Virus record (IMG/VR): IMGVR_UViG_3300025000_000092
Span: 1 to 64,000 of that record
From: a virus
Length of the DNA: 64,000 bases
Reading direction: 5' to 3' (one strand)
Shown: positions 38,626-46,999 of the stretch, piece by piece
How the letters are laid out: each line of letters opens with the position of its first letter
How positions within the stretch are numbered: the first letter of the stretch is position 1
Notes under the pieces: model-generated
What the model saw: the letters and a program-made list of their open reading frames with translations, nothing else
Database searches by the model: none
Told to the model about the DNA's origin: nothing
Program-made: the position numbers and the translations under genes

Positions 38626-38664
38626 CGGAAGGCTCGGCGGGCGGGGAAGGCGTCCGCCGGGGCG
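38626..38664. repeat. 39-bp direct repeat, copy 2
   Basis: Second copy, 162 bases downstream of the first. It lies in the start of the next gene, where the frame later breaks. A local duplication or a recombination scar. Confidence 0.75.
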
Positions 38665-38721
38665 GCTTGGCGAAGTTGCTGACGGCAGACGTCGACCACG
38701 GACCTCCTGGAGCGCTGGGGC

Positions 38722-39573
38722 ATGACCCGGCGCGGGACTCTCAATCGCTTGCGCCGTGCCGGCATCGAGCCGGCCGGCTTCGCCGGGTCGGAGCGCGGTG
38801 CCCCGGTGCAACTGTGGGCGCTGGAGGCCATAGAGGCGCTGGAGGCCTTGCGGCCCTGGGAAGCCTCCCGAGGCAGACCCGCGAAGCCGGCTGGCGAGGC
38901 CTCGGCCAAGCCCGCACGCGAGCCCCGTCGCTCGCGCCTCTCGGTGGTCCACGTGGACGACGACGGCGTGCGCCACGAGAAGCCGGTTCAAGCCGGGGCG
39001 GCCCCGGCAGCGGCCACGACGGCCCCGGCTCCGGTGGCCGGGCCCGGGTTCCGCCGGAAGCCCCGGAGGCCTGCGACGACGGCAACGCCTGCACCGGGCC
39101 CCGTAGGGTCCCCGGATACAACGACTGCGACCGCAGGCACGTGCGACCCGGAACCCAGCGTCGCACCTGGTCCGGCGGCGACTGCGACCGACCCGGCCTG
39201 CGACGACGGCAACGCCTGCGCCGGGTCCGCCGCGCCGGCGCCGTCGTCCGACCCCGCACCCGCCCCGGCCACATCGATCCCCGAGGTCTGGGTCTCCGAG
39301 CTGGCGGCCCGCATCTACCTCGGCGCCTCGCTGACGGACCTGTACGTCCTCCGCGGCAAGTCCCTGCGCACCCGCCCGGGCGCCCGGGGACGGGAGTACC
39401 TCCAGGCGGACCTCCAGGTGGTGAAGCGGACGCGGATCCCGGCGAAGGCCCGGGAGCTAGCGCCGCCGAAGCGCGCCGTGTTCGAGGCCGACCGCGAGGA
39501 GGTGCCGGAGCGCCTGCGCATCGACGGCGACCCCGAGGAACTCGTCTTCGGAATCGAGGAGGTCTACCGGTGA
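38722..39573 (+). CDS. helix-turn-helix protein with Ala/Pro-rich linker
   Basis: From the ATG at 38722 the 283-residue product has an N-terminal DNA-binding helix pair (RRGTLNRLRRAGIEPAGF), a 130-residue Ala/Pro/Thr linker, and a C-terminal domain with VWVSELAARIYLGAS and a basic patch. The coding-like sequence continues upstream as TDLLERWG in the same frame, but there is no start there. A second ATG at 38541, overlapping the resolvase stop and with GGGAGG upstream, reads MKTGCQFVG in another frame and ends LAKLLTADV, which looks like the missing beginning. I suspect one gene, 38541-39573, with a single-base frame change near 38700. Confidence 0.55.
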   Translation: MTRRGTLNRLRRAGIEPAGFAGSERGAPVQLWALEAIEALEALRPWEASRGRPAKPAGEASAKPAREPRRSRLSVVHVDDDGVRHEKPVQAGAAPAAATTAPAPVAGPGFRRKPRRPATTATPAPGPVGSPDTTTATAGTCDPEPSVAPGPAATATDPACDDGNACAGSAAPAPSSDPAPAPATSIPEVWVSELAARIYLGASLTDLYVLRGKSLRTRPGARGREYLQADLQVVKRTRIPAKARELAPPKRAVFEADREEVPERLRIDGDPEELVFGIEEVYR

Positions 39574-40022
39574 CCGCGCAGACCGTGTTGAGCACGATCG
39601 TTCTCGTCGGCTGCAGTGCCGCGAAGGCCGCTGGGCCCCGTCCCGCCCGGGACCTGTACCTGTCCCACATGTTCTTCCTGGCCCGGGCCTACGCGGAACG
39701 GCACGGCGACCAGTGGTTCATCCTGTCCGCCCAGTACGGACTCGTGGAACCGGACGAGCGCCTCGAACCCTACGACCGCAGGCTGCAGGACCTGGACCGG
39801 GCGGACCGTCGGGAGTGGGGCGAGGTCATCGCCGACGAGCTGGGCCGGCGCACCCAGCGGGGCGACCGGCTGATCGTCCTGGCGGGCCGCTCGTACGTGG
39901 ACCCGTGGCGCGACCTGGTCGGCCGGACCCTGGCGCTGACGGTCGAGGAGCCCTTGGCCGGCCTGGGCGTCGGGCAGCGGCTGCACTGGTTGAAGGCGGC
40001 GCTGGCCGCGAGGAGGGCATGA
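39570..40022 (+). CDS. DUF6884/YaaA-like protein
   Basis: Starts at GTG 39570, overlapping the previous stop (GTGA), 150 residues. LVGCSAAKAAG, RDLYLSHMFFLARAYA, and WFILSAQYGLVEPDE with PYD are the conserved blocks of a family of YaaA-like proteins (DUF6884) common in phages and defence islands. Their reaction is not known; the fold is shared with the DNA-binding/peroxide-stress protein YaaA. It heads a small cluster that leads to RtcB. Confidence 0.65.
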   Translation: MTAQTVLSTIVLVGCSAAKAAGPRPARDLYLSHMFFLARAYAERHGDQWFILSAQYGLVEPDERLEPYDRRLQDLDRADRREWGEVIADELGRRTQRGDRLIVLAGRSYVDPWRDLVGRTLALTVEEPLAGLGVGQRLHWLKAALAARRA

Positions 40023-40351
40023 CGATGGGCTGGGCGAGCTGCGGGACGGACAGCGAGGGGCGGCCGATCGGGTACGCGCACGCCGCGACCTGTGACCACC
40101 CGGGGTGCACGGCGGGGATCCACCGGGGGATCGACTACGCCTGCGGTGGGATGCACGGCGGCGACGACGTGTCCTGCGACCGGTACTTCTGCAGCGACCA
40201 CCGATTGACGTTCGTGCAGCGCCAGGACGGCGCCGGGGAGCACCAGGTCCGCGTGTGCGACGAGTGCGCGGACGCCCTCCTGGCGGCCGGATGGACCTGG
40301 GGCGAGGGTGCCGACGAGGACGTGCTGATGCCGCCCCGGGAGGCGCCCTGA
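40019..40351 (+). CDS. cysteine-rich zinc-finger-like protein
   Basis: Starts at ATG 40019 with AGGAGG two to three bases upstream and overlapping the previous stop, 110 residues. Seven Cys and five His in order (C, CDHPGC, C, C, C, H, CDEC) fit a treble-clef or AN1-like zinc finger (YFCSDHRL, VCDECADALLAAG). Partner unknown. Confidence 0.6.
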   Translation: MTMGWASCGTDSEGRPIGYAHAATCDHPGCTAGIHRGIDYACGGMHGGDDVSCDRYFCSDHRLTFVQRQDGAGEHQVRVCDECADALLAAGWTWGEGADEDVLMPPREAP

Positions 40352-41061
40352 TGCCCGACAACCCCGATCGCGTCATCACCGCCTTGCGGGGTGCGAACGC
40401 CCTGCTGGAGACCCGGCTCGCCGCGGCCGAGAAGAGCCTCGCGAAGGTCCGCGACGCCGCGAAGCGCACCGACCCGGCCCGGGCGCTTGACGCCATGCGC
40501 ATCGAGCGGGACCGGGCCGTGCGGGAGCGGGACCAGGCGCGCGAGCAGGCGACCGACCTGCAGCGCCGGCTCTCCGCGACCCAGGGCGCGCCCGCCGAGC
40601 TGGCGCCCGTCGGTGACCGCGAGGCCGTCCGCAGCCAGTTGAAGCAGCGCCTCGCGGTGTCGAACGCCCAGCGCGACGACGCCCGGCGACTCGCCACCCG
40701 CCTCATCGAGCGCCTGAAGCTGGTCTACCGCGTCGGCACCCTCGGGGACGAACTGGCGGGCGAGGTCACGAAGGCGTTGCCGCGGGGGTGGCGGGACCTG
40801 GACACGGGCCTCCTGGTGGCCCGGCACCCAGGCGCCTGCGCAGCGGTCGGCCGCGTCTTCCTGGAATGGTGCCGGCGCCGCTACCTGGCCCGCCTGGGCT
40901 GGGACGACAAGGCCGAGCCGGAGGTCCCGGGCGACTTGCGGCAGCTGGTGCGCGAGGGGTTGTTGACCGTCGAGCAGTACCGGCAGCAGCTCGCGCGGAT
41001 CTTCGACGTGGGGAATGAGGAGAGCGGCGCGGCCGCCGGGGGTGGTGAGTGGAAGCGTTGA
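40351..41061 (+). CDS. hypothetical coiled-coil protein
   Basis: A 236-residue protein starting at ATG 40351 next to the previous stop. Residues 15-120 are a coiled coil rich in Arg and Glu (AMRIERDRAVRERDQAREQA). The C-terminal half is a helical globular part with several Trp and Leu (VFLEWCRRRYLARLGW, LRQLVREGLLTVEQYRQQLA). Likely a structural or adaptor protein. It overlaps rtcB by 13 bases. Confidence 0.6.
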   Translation: MPDNPDRVITALRGANALLETRLAAAEKSLAKVRDAAKRTDPARALDAMRIERDRAVRERDQAREQATDLQRRLSATQGAPAELAPVGDREAVRSQLKQRLAVSNAQRDDARRLATRLIERLKLVYRVGTLGDELAGEVTKALPRGWRDLDTGLLVARHPGACAAVGRVFLEWCRRRYLARLGWDDKAEPEVPGDLRQLVREGLLTVEQYRQQLARIFDVGNEESGAAAGGGEWKR

Positions 41062-42173
41062 AATTCACAGGTTCGCAGGCGTCTTGCAAGGTTTTCACGG
41101 ACGAACTGGAAGCGACCGCCGAGACGCAGATCCACACGTTCCTGGACTGCCCGGCGTTCGCGGGTTGCCAGATTCGCATCATGCCCGACGTGCACGCCGG
41201 CGCTGGCGCCGTCATCGGCTTCACGTCGCCTGTCGGGCCCGGCATCTGCCCCAACGTCATCGGCGTGGACATCGGGTGCGGCGTGCTGTCCGTCAACCTG
41301 GGTATCCAGGAAGCGGACTTCCCGAAGCTCGACGCCTACATTCGGGGTCACATCCCGTCCGGGTTCGCGAGTCGGCAAACGCCGCACTGGCTGACCGACG
41401 AAGCGGCGGAGCTGCTGGCGGCAACCGACGAGATTGCCACCCGCATCGGCGCCGACCCCGCGAAGGTGCGCCGGTCCGCGGGAACGCTCGGGGGCGGCAA
41501 CCACTTCATCGAGGTAGGGCGGGCGGACTTCGGCGGGCGCCTCTGGCTGACCATCCACAGCGGCTCCCGGAACTTCGGGTTGCGCGTCGCGAACCACCAT
41601 CAGAAGATCGCCCAGGCGCAGCGCCCGGAGTTCGGGCAACTCGCGTACCTGACTGGCGACGATGCGGAATCCTACCTGCGGGACATGCGGCGCGCGCAGC
41701 GGTTCGCGTCCCTGAACCGCCACATCATGGCGGCCGAGATCGTGGGGTTCTGGGACCAGGGGCTCCCCGCGAAGGTCGACCTTGTCGAGTCGGTCCACAA
41801 TTTCATCGGCGACGACAACATCATCCGAAAGGGCGCGATTTCTGCGATGGCAGGCGAGTCTGTGGTCATCCCCTGGAACATGCGGGACGGGATCGTGCTG
41901 GGCGTCGGCCTCGGGAATGAGGACTGGAACCAGAGCGCCCCCCATGGCGCGGGCCGGCGGATGGGCCGGAAGGAGGCCAAGCGGACCCTGAGTGTTGACG
42001 ACTTCCGCGCGACCATGGCGGGCGTGTGGTCTTCCTGCGTCGGCGTCGACACGTTGGACGAGGCCCCCGCGGCGTACAAGCCTGCGGCCGAAGTCGAAGC
42101 GTGGTTGGGTGAGACGGTCCACATCACGAACCGGCTGCGCCCCGTCTACAACTTCAAGGCGACGGGGGAATGA
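41049..42173 (+). CDS. rtcB: RtcB-type RNA ligase
   Basis: RtcB joins RNA 2',3'-cyclic-phosphate or 3'-phosphate ends to 5'-OH ends in a GTP- and Mn-dependent reaction. The family motifs are clear: RIMPDVHAGAGAVIGFTS, GVDIGCGVLSV (metal Cys), GTLGGGNHFIEV, HSGSRNFGLRVA and SVHNFIGDDN, with GLGNEDWNQSAPHGAGRRM near the C-terminus holding the guanylylated His. The length, 374 residues, is typical. Starting GTG 41049 is inside the previous gene's end. A phage would use it to mend tRNAs or other RNAs cut by host anticodon nucleases or toxins. Confidence 0.9.
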   Translation: MEALKFTGSQASCKVFTDELEATAETQIHTFLDCPAFAGCQIRIMPDVHAGAGAVIGFTSPVGPGICPNVIGVDIGCGVLSVNLGIQEADFPKLDAYIRGHIPSGFASRQTPHWLTDEAAELLAATDEIATRIGADPAKVRRSAGTLGGGNHFIEVGRADFGGRLWLTIHSGSRNFGLRVANHHQKIAQAQRPEFGQLAYLTGDDAESYLRDMRRAQRFASLNRHIMAAEIVGFWDQGLPAKVDLVESVHNFIGDDNIIRKGAISAMAGESVVIPWNMRDGIVLGVGLGNEDWNQSAPHGAGRRMGRKEAKRTLSVDDFRATMAGVWSSCVGVDTLDEAPAAYKPAAEVEAWLGETVHITNRLRPVYNFKATGE

Positions 42174-42466
42174 TGCATTACCGAACCGAATCCGAAGCCG
42201 GGGAGGCCGCAGAGCACCGGGCCGCGTTCCTGCTCCTGGTGTCCCGGGCCGTCCCGTCGTCCTACCGCGAGTGCATCGGATGCCCGCACGACCTGCCCGT
42301 GCGGCGGTGCGCGGACGTGCGCCTGGCCGAGTGCCAGATCGTGCAGGGGTTCATGAAGGGAGCGGACCGCCAACGCCTCCTGGACGGGATGCGGAAGTTG
42401 CTCGGGGGCAGGTACAGCCACGCGGCGGCGTGTCGCGTGATGGAGGGGGCGTCATGTCCGACCTGA
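42170..42466 (+). CDS. hypothetical protein
   Basis: A 98-residue helical protein that starts in the last codon of rtcB (AATGATG). It carries CIGCPHDLPVRRCADVRLAEC, a four-Cys group that could bind zinc or an iron-sulphur cluster. The rest is basic helices (RLLDGMRKLLGGRYS). It is close to RtcB by position and may act with it, but no family is recognised. Confidence 0.6.
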   Translation: MMHYRTESEAGEAAEHRAAFLLLVSRAVPSSYRECIGCPHDLPVRRCADVRLAECQIVQGFMKGADRQRLLDGMRKLLGGRYSHAAACRVMEGASCPT

Positions 42467-42693
42467 CGACGGAGAACCAGGAGCGGTCCCTCGCGGCCCG
42501 AGTCGAGGCGTTGGAGCGGGTCGTCGCGGAGTTCCAGGCCCGGGAGGTGGCGCGGCGCGAGGAAGAGGCGCGGCGGTTGGCAGTGCTGCGGGCGCAGGTT
42601 GCGGGGTGGTTCGCGAAAAAGCCGCAGGCCCAGCAGGACCCAGGCGTCCAAGTCATCCACGTGGCCGGATCCCCGTACGGAGGTCCTCGATGA
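42454..42693 (+). CDS. hypothetical coiled-coil protein
   Basis: Starts at ATG 42454, 79 residues. Residues 8-60 form one amphipathic helix (RSLAARVEALERVVAEFQAR, then REEEARRLAVLRAQVAGWF), the remainder is a Pro/Gly tail. Coupled to both neighbours by overlap. Possibly a small oligomerising adaptor. Confidence 0.6.
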   Translation: MSDLTTENQERSLAARVEALERVVAEFQAREVARREEEARRLAVLRAQVAGWFAKKPQAQQDPGVQVIHVAGSPYGGPR

Positions 42694-43004
42694 ACCGCAG
42701 CAGACGCAAGGCCGGGAGCATCCGTGCCGTCGCCGACGCGCTCCGCCGCGTCCGGGAACTGCCGCCCGGGCAGCAGGACGGCGCCGAGTCCCTGGTGGCG
42801 CTGTCCAACGCGGTCCGCGCCGCCGCGCTTCCCGCCCACGACCTGGCGGTCCTGGTGGTCGACCGGGCCGTGCTGGCCAAGCTGCCCGAGGACGAGCGCC
42901 TCCGGTCTGTCGGCATGCTGCTGGCCGGGCTGCAAGGCCACCTGTTTCCCGAGTTCGAATTCGCTGCCCGGCGCCGCCCGAGTGCGCCTGCGGAGGTCCA
43001 ATGA
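42690..43004 (+). CDS. hypothetical protein
   Basis: A 104-residue helical protein from ATG 42690 (GGAGG nine bases upstream). Its sequence, AGSIRAVADALRRVRELPPG and AVLVVDRAVLAKLPEDERL, suggests a compact helical bundle with a positive surface. It overlaps the stop of the previous gene (ATGA). Family unknown. Confidence 0.55.
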   Translation: MNRSRRKAGSIRAVADALRRVRELPPGQQDGAESLVALSNAVRAAALPAHDLAVLVVDRAVLAKLPEDERLRSVGMLLAGLQGHLFPEFEFAARRRPSAPAEVQ

Positions 43005-43216
43005 ACGCGACGTGGCTCAAGGCTGCGAAGGTCCAGGCTCGCCCGGGACAGGCCCGGTGTCCGGCGTGCACGCACCTCCTCATGGTCCTGGTCTCGGTCC
43101 AGGGAGGCGGCGCCCGCGTCGAGACGAAGTGCTCGTCGTGCGGCGCCGCCCTGGCGATCCGTCTCACCCCCTCGGGCCCGCAGGTTTTCTTGCGCAACGT
43201 GGGGGGCAAGGAGTAG
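43001..43216 (+). CDS. Com-like zinc-ribbon protein
   Basis: Starts at ATG 43001, with CGGAGG five bases upstream, 71 residues. CPAC and CSSC separated by 29 residues with a strand pair between them match the size and spacing of Com-type zinc ribbons; Mu Com is a small zinc protein that binds mRNA to let the mom methyltransferase-like gene be translated. Here a DNA methyltransferase gene follows a little downstream, so a similar regulatory role is possible but unproven. Confidence 0.5.
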   Translation: MNATWLKAAKVQARPGQARCPACTHLLMVLVSVQGGGARVETKCSSCGAALAIRLTPSGPQVFLRNVGGKE

Positions 43217-43314
43217 CATTCGACCGATCGCCGTCCCCTCGTGAGGGCATGACCCCGGGACGTGCGGTAGGCCAGGCACATAGGTGCTGCAGGCTTGCCG
43301 CCGCCAGGAGAGTC

Positions 43315-43410
43315 ATGCGCACGCTGGGGCACCACCACAACCGCATCCCCCACAGCGACCGCAGGCACCTTCCGGTTCGGCAGCTCGCCCGGCATTTCGT
43401 GCGCCCGTGA
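43315..43410 (+). CDS. 31-residue basic protein
   Basis: ATG 43315 has CAGGAGAG five to six bases upstream and opens 31 codons, basic and histidine rich (MRTLGHHHNRIPHSDRRH), ending 11 bases before the next gene. The strong ribosome binding site argues for translation. The gap from 43217 to 43314 contains nothing else that I can identify. Confidence 0.45.
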   Translation: MRTLGHHHNRIPHSDRRHLPVRQLARHFVRP

Positions 43411-43421
43411 CGAGGAGTCCC

Positions 43422-45110
43422 ATGGGACCGGGAACGGCAGCGTGCAAGCCGACGGTGCTGGTGGGCTGGAAGGCCGTGGCGGGGTGGTTCGGCCTGACGA
43501 TCGCGGCCGTGAAGCGCAGGAACGCCCGCCGCCCGCTCCCCCTCTGCCAGGAGTCGCCTCGCGAGCAGCCTATGGCCTTGGTGTCGGACCTCGAGCAGTG
43601 GGTCCGTGAGGGATGCACCTGCCGGCGGGGGGCGCATGACGTCACGGCTGGCAGGCGGCGGCCCGGTTCTCCGCGCGCACCAGGCCGTGACCTTTTTCCG
43701 CCTGCGGGACATCCAGGCGGATTCTCACAACGGACAGGTGGCTCCATGACCCAAGCTCTGACCCTTGAGCAGTGGCCCGTCTCCCGACTCGTTCCCTACG
43801 CCGGGAACCCCCGGAAAAACGACGACGTCGTGGACCGGATGTGCGCCTCGATCCGGGAGTTCGGCTTCCGGATTCCCGTGCTGGCTCTGTCGAACGGGAC
43901 GGTGGTCGACGGCCACCTCCGTCTGAAGGCCGCACTGAAGCTGGGCCTGGAGGATCTCCCCGTCCTCCTCGCCGATGACCTGTCCGAGGCCCAGGTCCGG
44001 GCCTTCCGGATCATGGTCAACCAGTCGGCGTCGTGGGCGGCCTGGGACAACGACCTGCTGCGGACGGAACTCACCGCCCTGCAATCGTTCGGCTACGACC
44101 TGTCGTTCACGGGCTTCGAAATCGACCGCATCAGCAGCCTGATCCCCGGCGTCCTGGCCACCGGCCTGACGGACGAGGACTCGATCCCGGAGCCGCCCGA
44201 GAAGCCCACGACCCACCCGGGCGACCTGTGGGTTCTGGGCGACCACCGGCTGCTGTGCGGCAACTCGGGCAACCCCGTGGACCTTGACCGGCTCCTCGGC
44301 GGGCAGCCGATCCACCTGGTCAACATGGACCCGCCGTACAACGTGAAGGTCGAGCCCCGTTCGAACAACGCCATCGCCGCCGGCCTGTCGTCGTTCGCTC
44401 CGCAGGCCCAGACTTACCACCAGGCGCTGGACGTGGCGCTGCGCCCCGGGAAGGCGAAGGGCACCACGAAGCAGATGCGGGCGAAGGACCGGCCCCTGGC
44501 CAACGACTTCGTGACGGACCAGGCCTTCGACGAGATGCTCCGGGCCTGGTTCGGGAACGCCTCTCGGGTCCTGCTGCCCGGTCGGGGGTTCTACATCTGG
44601 GGCGGGTACGCGAACCTCGCCAACTACCCCTCGGCGCTGAAGGAGGTGGGGTTCTACTTCAGCCAGGCGATCGTCTGGGACAAGCAGCACCCCGTCCTGA
44701 CCCGGAAGGACTTCATGGGCGCCTTCGAGCTCGCCTTCTACGGGTGGAAGGAGGGCGCCGCCCACCAGTTCCTGGGCCCGAACAACGCGCAGGACCTCTG
44801 GCACGTCAAGAAGGTCAACCCGCAGTCGATGGTCCACCTGACCGAGAAGCCGGTCGAGCTGGCCCGCCTGGCGATGGAGTACTCGTCCCGGCGCGGCGAG
44901 AACGTCCTGGACCTCTTCGGCGGGTCGGGCTCGACCCTGATCGGCGCCCAGGAGACCGGCCGTCACGCGTTTTTGATGGAGCTCGACATGCCGTACTGCG
45001 ACGTGATCGTCACGCGCTGGCAAAAGTTCACGGGGCTGGCTGCCGTCCTCGAGGGCGACGGCCGGACGTTCGCGGAGATCGCGGCCGAGCGGACCGCGCC
45101 CACGGAGTAG
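43422..45110 (+). CDS. HTH-ParB-DNA methyltransferase fusion
   Basis: From ATG 43422 (AGGAG four to five bases upstream) one frame runs 562 codons. Residues 10-70 (VLVGWKAVAGWFGLTIAAVK and SDLEQWV) resemble a Nu1/MerR-type helix-turn-helix; 70-108 is a linker; 109-210 is a ParB-like domain (PYAGNPRKNDDVVDRM, VDGHLRLKAAL); the rest is an adenine/cytosine-N4 methyltransferase with DPPYN near 303 and LDLFGGSGST near 496. ParB-methyltransferases are common in phages, but usually start at the internal ATG 43746, which has only a weak site. Thus the fusion is probable but not certain. It should modify DNA against restriction. Confidence 0.75.
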   Translation: MGPGTAACKPTVLVGWKAVAGWFGLTIAAVKRRNARRPLPLCQESPREQPMALVSDLEQWVREGCTCRRGAHDVTAGRRRPGSPRAPGRDLFPPAGHPGGFSQRTGGSMTQALTLEQWPVSRLVPYAGNPRKNDDVVDRMCASIREFGFRIPVLALSNGTVVDGHLRLKAALKLGLEDLPVLLADDLSEAQVRAFRIMVNQSASWAAWDNDLLRTELTALQSFGYDLSFTGFEIDRISSLIPGVLATGLTDEDSIPEPPEKPTTHPGDLWVLGDHRLLCGNSGNPVDLDRLLGGQPIHLVNMDPPYNVKVEPRSNNAIAAGLSSFAPQAQTYHQALDVALRPGKAKGTTKQMRAKDRPLANDFVTDQAFDEMLRAWFGNASRVLLPGRGFYIWGGYANLANYPSALKEVGFYFSQAIVWDKQHPVLTRKDFMGAFELAFYGWKEGAAHQFLGPNNAQDLWHVKKVNPQSMVHLTEKPVELARLAMEYSSRRGENVLDLFGGSGSTLIGAQETGRHAFLMELDMPYCDVIVTRWQKFTGLAAVLEGDGRTFAEIAAERTAPTE

Positions 45111-45113
45111 GCC

Positions 45114-45578
45114 ATGCCTCGCGGCGTGAAATGGGTGCCGCCCGACCTCCGGGAGATCGAGACGATCGCCGAGCGAGGCGTCACATTCGACTACATCTGC
45201 CAGGGACTCGGCATCACAGTCGCCGCTCTACGGCGCCGCCGGAAAGACCTGACGGCCGTGGACGAGGCCATCGCCCGCGGCCGGGCCCGGGGCGGCATCG
45301 CCCTGGCGAACAAGGCCTACGAGGTCGCGATGGTCGATCGTGACCCCTCGATGATCCGCTTCCTCTGCCGCGCCACCGGCGTCATCGACGACCGGATCCG
45401 CGTCGAGCTCACCGGCAAGGACGGCGCGCCGATCGTGGTCCAGGCCGACATCAAAGCCGAGATCGACGTGAAGGTGGACCCTGCGGTCCAGAAGCTGATG
45501 GAGTCCTATGCGAGCGTCGCGCGCGCAGCTATTGCGGGCGCTGCTGACGCCGGGGATGTGGCCGGGGAGCCCGGTTGA
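45114..45578 (+). CDS. terminase small subunit
   Basis: Recognises phage DNA and brings it to the large terminase. A 154-residue protein with an N-terminal helix-turn-helix (GVTFDYICQGLGITVAALRR), a helical oligomerisation part (GGIALANKAYEVAMVDRD), and a C-terminal tail that would contact the large subunit. It is immediately followed, with a 70-base overlap, by the large terminase gene. Confidence 0.75.
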   Translation: MPRGVKWVPPDLREIETIAERGVTFDYICQGLGITVAALRRRRKDLTAVDEAIARGRARGGIALANKAYEVAMVDRDPSMIRFLCRATGVIDDRIRVELTGKDGAPIVVQADIKAEIDVKVDPAVQKLMESYASVARAAIAGAADAGDVAGEPG

Positions 45579-46983
45579 GCGGGCGCTCACGCTCCTCCGG
45601 GTAGCAGTGCTCGAAAACCCGTGGATCCCGGACGGCACTCCTGGCTGGGCCGACAGCCGGAACCACCGGAAGCCTACGGAACCGCAGGCGCTGCTCTACA
45701 TGTGCGGCAAGCGGCACGTTCTCTTCGGGGGCAGCCGCGGTGGCGCCAAGTCGGAGGGCATCCTGGTGGGTGGGCTGATGTTCGCGGACCTCCCGGGCCA
45801 CGCAGGCCTGATCGTCCGACGCCACTACACCGATTTGACGAAGTCCAACGCGTTGATCAACCGGTCCAAGAAGTGGCTCTGGGGCCGCGGCGCCAAGTGG
45901 AACGAACAGACCCACTGCTGGACGTTCCCGTCCGGGTACGAGCTGTTCTTCGGCGCTCTGGACCGCCCCGAGGATTTCGAGCACCACCGCGGCTCCGAGG
46001 TCCAGTACCTGGGCACCGACGAGTCCGGGCAGTTCGACGCCGAGGAGATGGCGCTGCTGACCAGCTGCCTCCGAAAGTCGCCCGACAACATCGTCCCGAT
46101 CCGGGATTGGCGGTCCGCGAACCCGGACGGGCCCGGTGAGGAGACGCTGTACCACGAGTTTGTGGAGCCCTGGGAGCTGGGCCGCCAGGAGCCGGACCAC
46201 CTCTTCATCCCGGCCGACGTGTACTCCAACCCGAACGTGGACCCGGAGTACGTGGCGATGCTCGAGCGCCTCCCGCCCCTGCTGCGCCAGAAGCACCTCG
46301 AGGGCAAGTGGATGCTGAAGTCGGAGGGGAAGTACTTCCAGGCGAAGAAGTTCCGGGAGGTCCCGCTGGCGGACATGCCGGAGGACTGGGACGCGCTCTT
46401 GCGCTGCTGGGACCTGGCGGCCACGGAGCCCTCCGAAGACAACAAGGATCCCGACTGGACGCGTGGCGGCCTCCTCGGCATCCGCGACGGCAAGTGGTCC
46501 ATCCTCGATGTCGAGGGCTGCCGGAAGCGCCACCACGACGTGAAGCAGCTCATCAAGACCACCGCGGACAAGGACGGCGCCGAGGTCCTCATCGTGATCC
46601 CCCAGGACCCGGGCCAGGCAGGCAAGAGCCAGCACAGCGAATACCGGGATCTGCTGGCCGGCTTCGAGGTCCGTCGCTACATCCCTCCGTCGAACAAGGA
46701 GGTCATGGCGCGCCCGGTGTCCGCTTCCGTGGACGCCGGCGACGTGTCCGTCGTGAAGGACGCGGCATGGCTGCGGCCTTTCTACAACGAGATCTGTCCG
46801 TTCCCCGCCCGGGGCATCCACGACGACCAGGTCGACATCCTGTCCATGGCCTGGGTCTGGGGTCCTTGGCTGGTGAAGCGCAATGCCGGGGCCCGGGTTC
46901 GGCTCGGGGTCAAGAGGGTCGAAGAAGCGGCGCCGAGAGGCGGTCGTCCGAGCATGAGCCGGCCGACGATGCACAGGACGTAA
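45508..46983 (+). CDS. terminase large subunit
   Basis: ATP-driven DNA packaging motor and nuclease. Starts at ATG 45508, 491 residues. Walker A is GGSRGGAKS (74-82), the Walker B region contains VQYLGTDESGQF, and the C-terminal RNase H-type nuclease shows WDLAATEP, IPQDPGQAGKSQ and HDDQVDILSMAW. The tail is basic (MSRPTMHRT). The start lies inside the small-subunit gene; an alternative ATG is at 45556. Belongs to the family used with P22/SPP1-like small subunits. Confidence 0.9.
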   Translation: MRASRAQLLRALLTPGMWPGSPVERALTLLRVAVLENPWIPDGTPGWADSRNHRKPTEPQALLYMCGKRHVLFGGSRGGAKSEGILVGGLMFADLPGHAGLIVRRHYTDLTKSNALINRSKKWLWGRGAKWNEQTHCWTFPSGYELFFGALDRPEDFEHHRGSEVQYLGTDESGQFDAEEMALLTSCLRKSPDNIVPIRDWRSANPDGPGEETLYHEFVEPWELGRQEPDHLFIPADVYSNPNVDPEYVAMLERLPPLLRQKHLEGKWMLKSEGKYFQAKKFREVPLADMPEDWDALLRCWDLAATEPSEDNKDPDWTRGGLLGIRDGKWSILDVEGCRKRHHDVKQLIKTTADKDGAEVLIVIPQDPGQAGKSQHSEYRDLLAGFEVRRYIPPSNKEVMARPVSASVDAGDVSVVKDAAWLRPFYNEICPFPARGIHDDQVDILSMAWVWGPWLVKRNAGARVRLGVKRVEEAAPRGGRPSMSRPTMHRT

Positions 46984-46999
46984 CGCAGGAGCGATTGAA

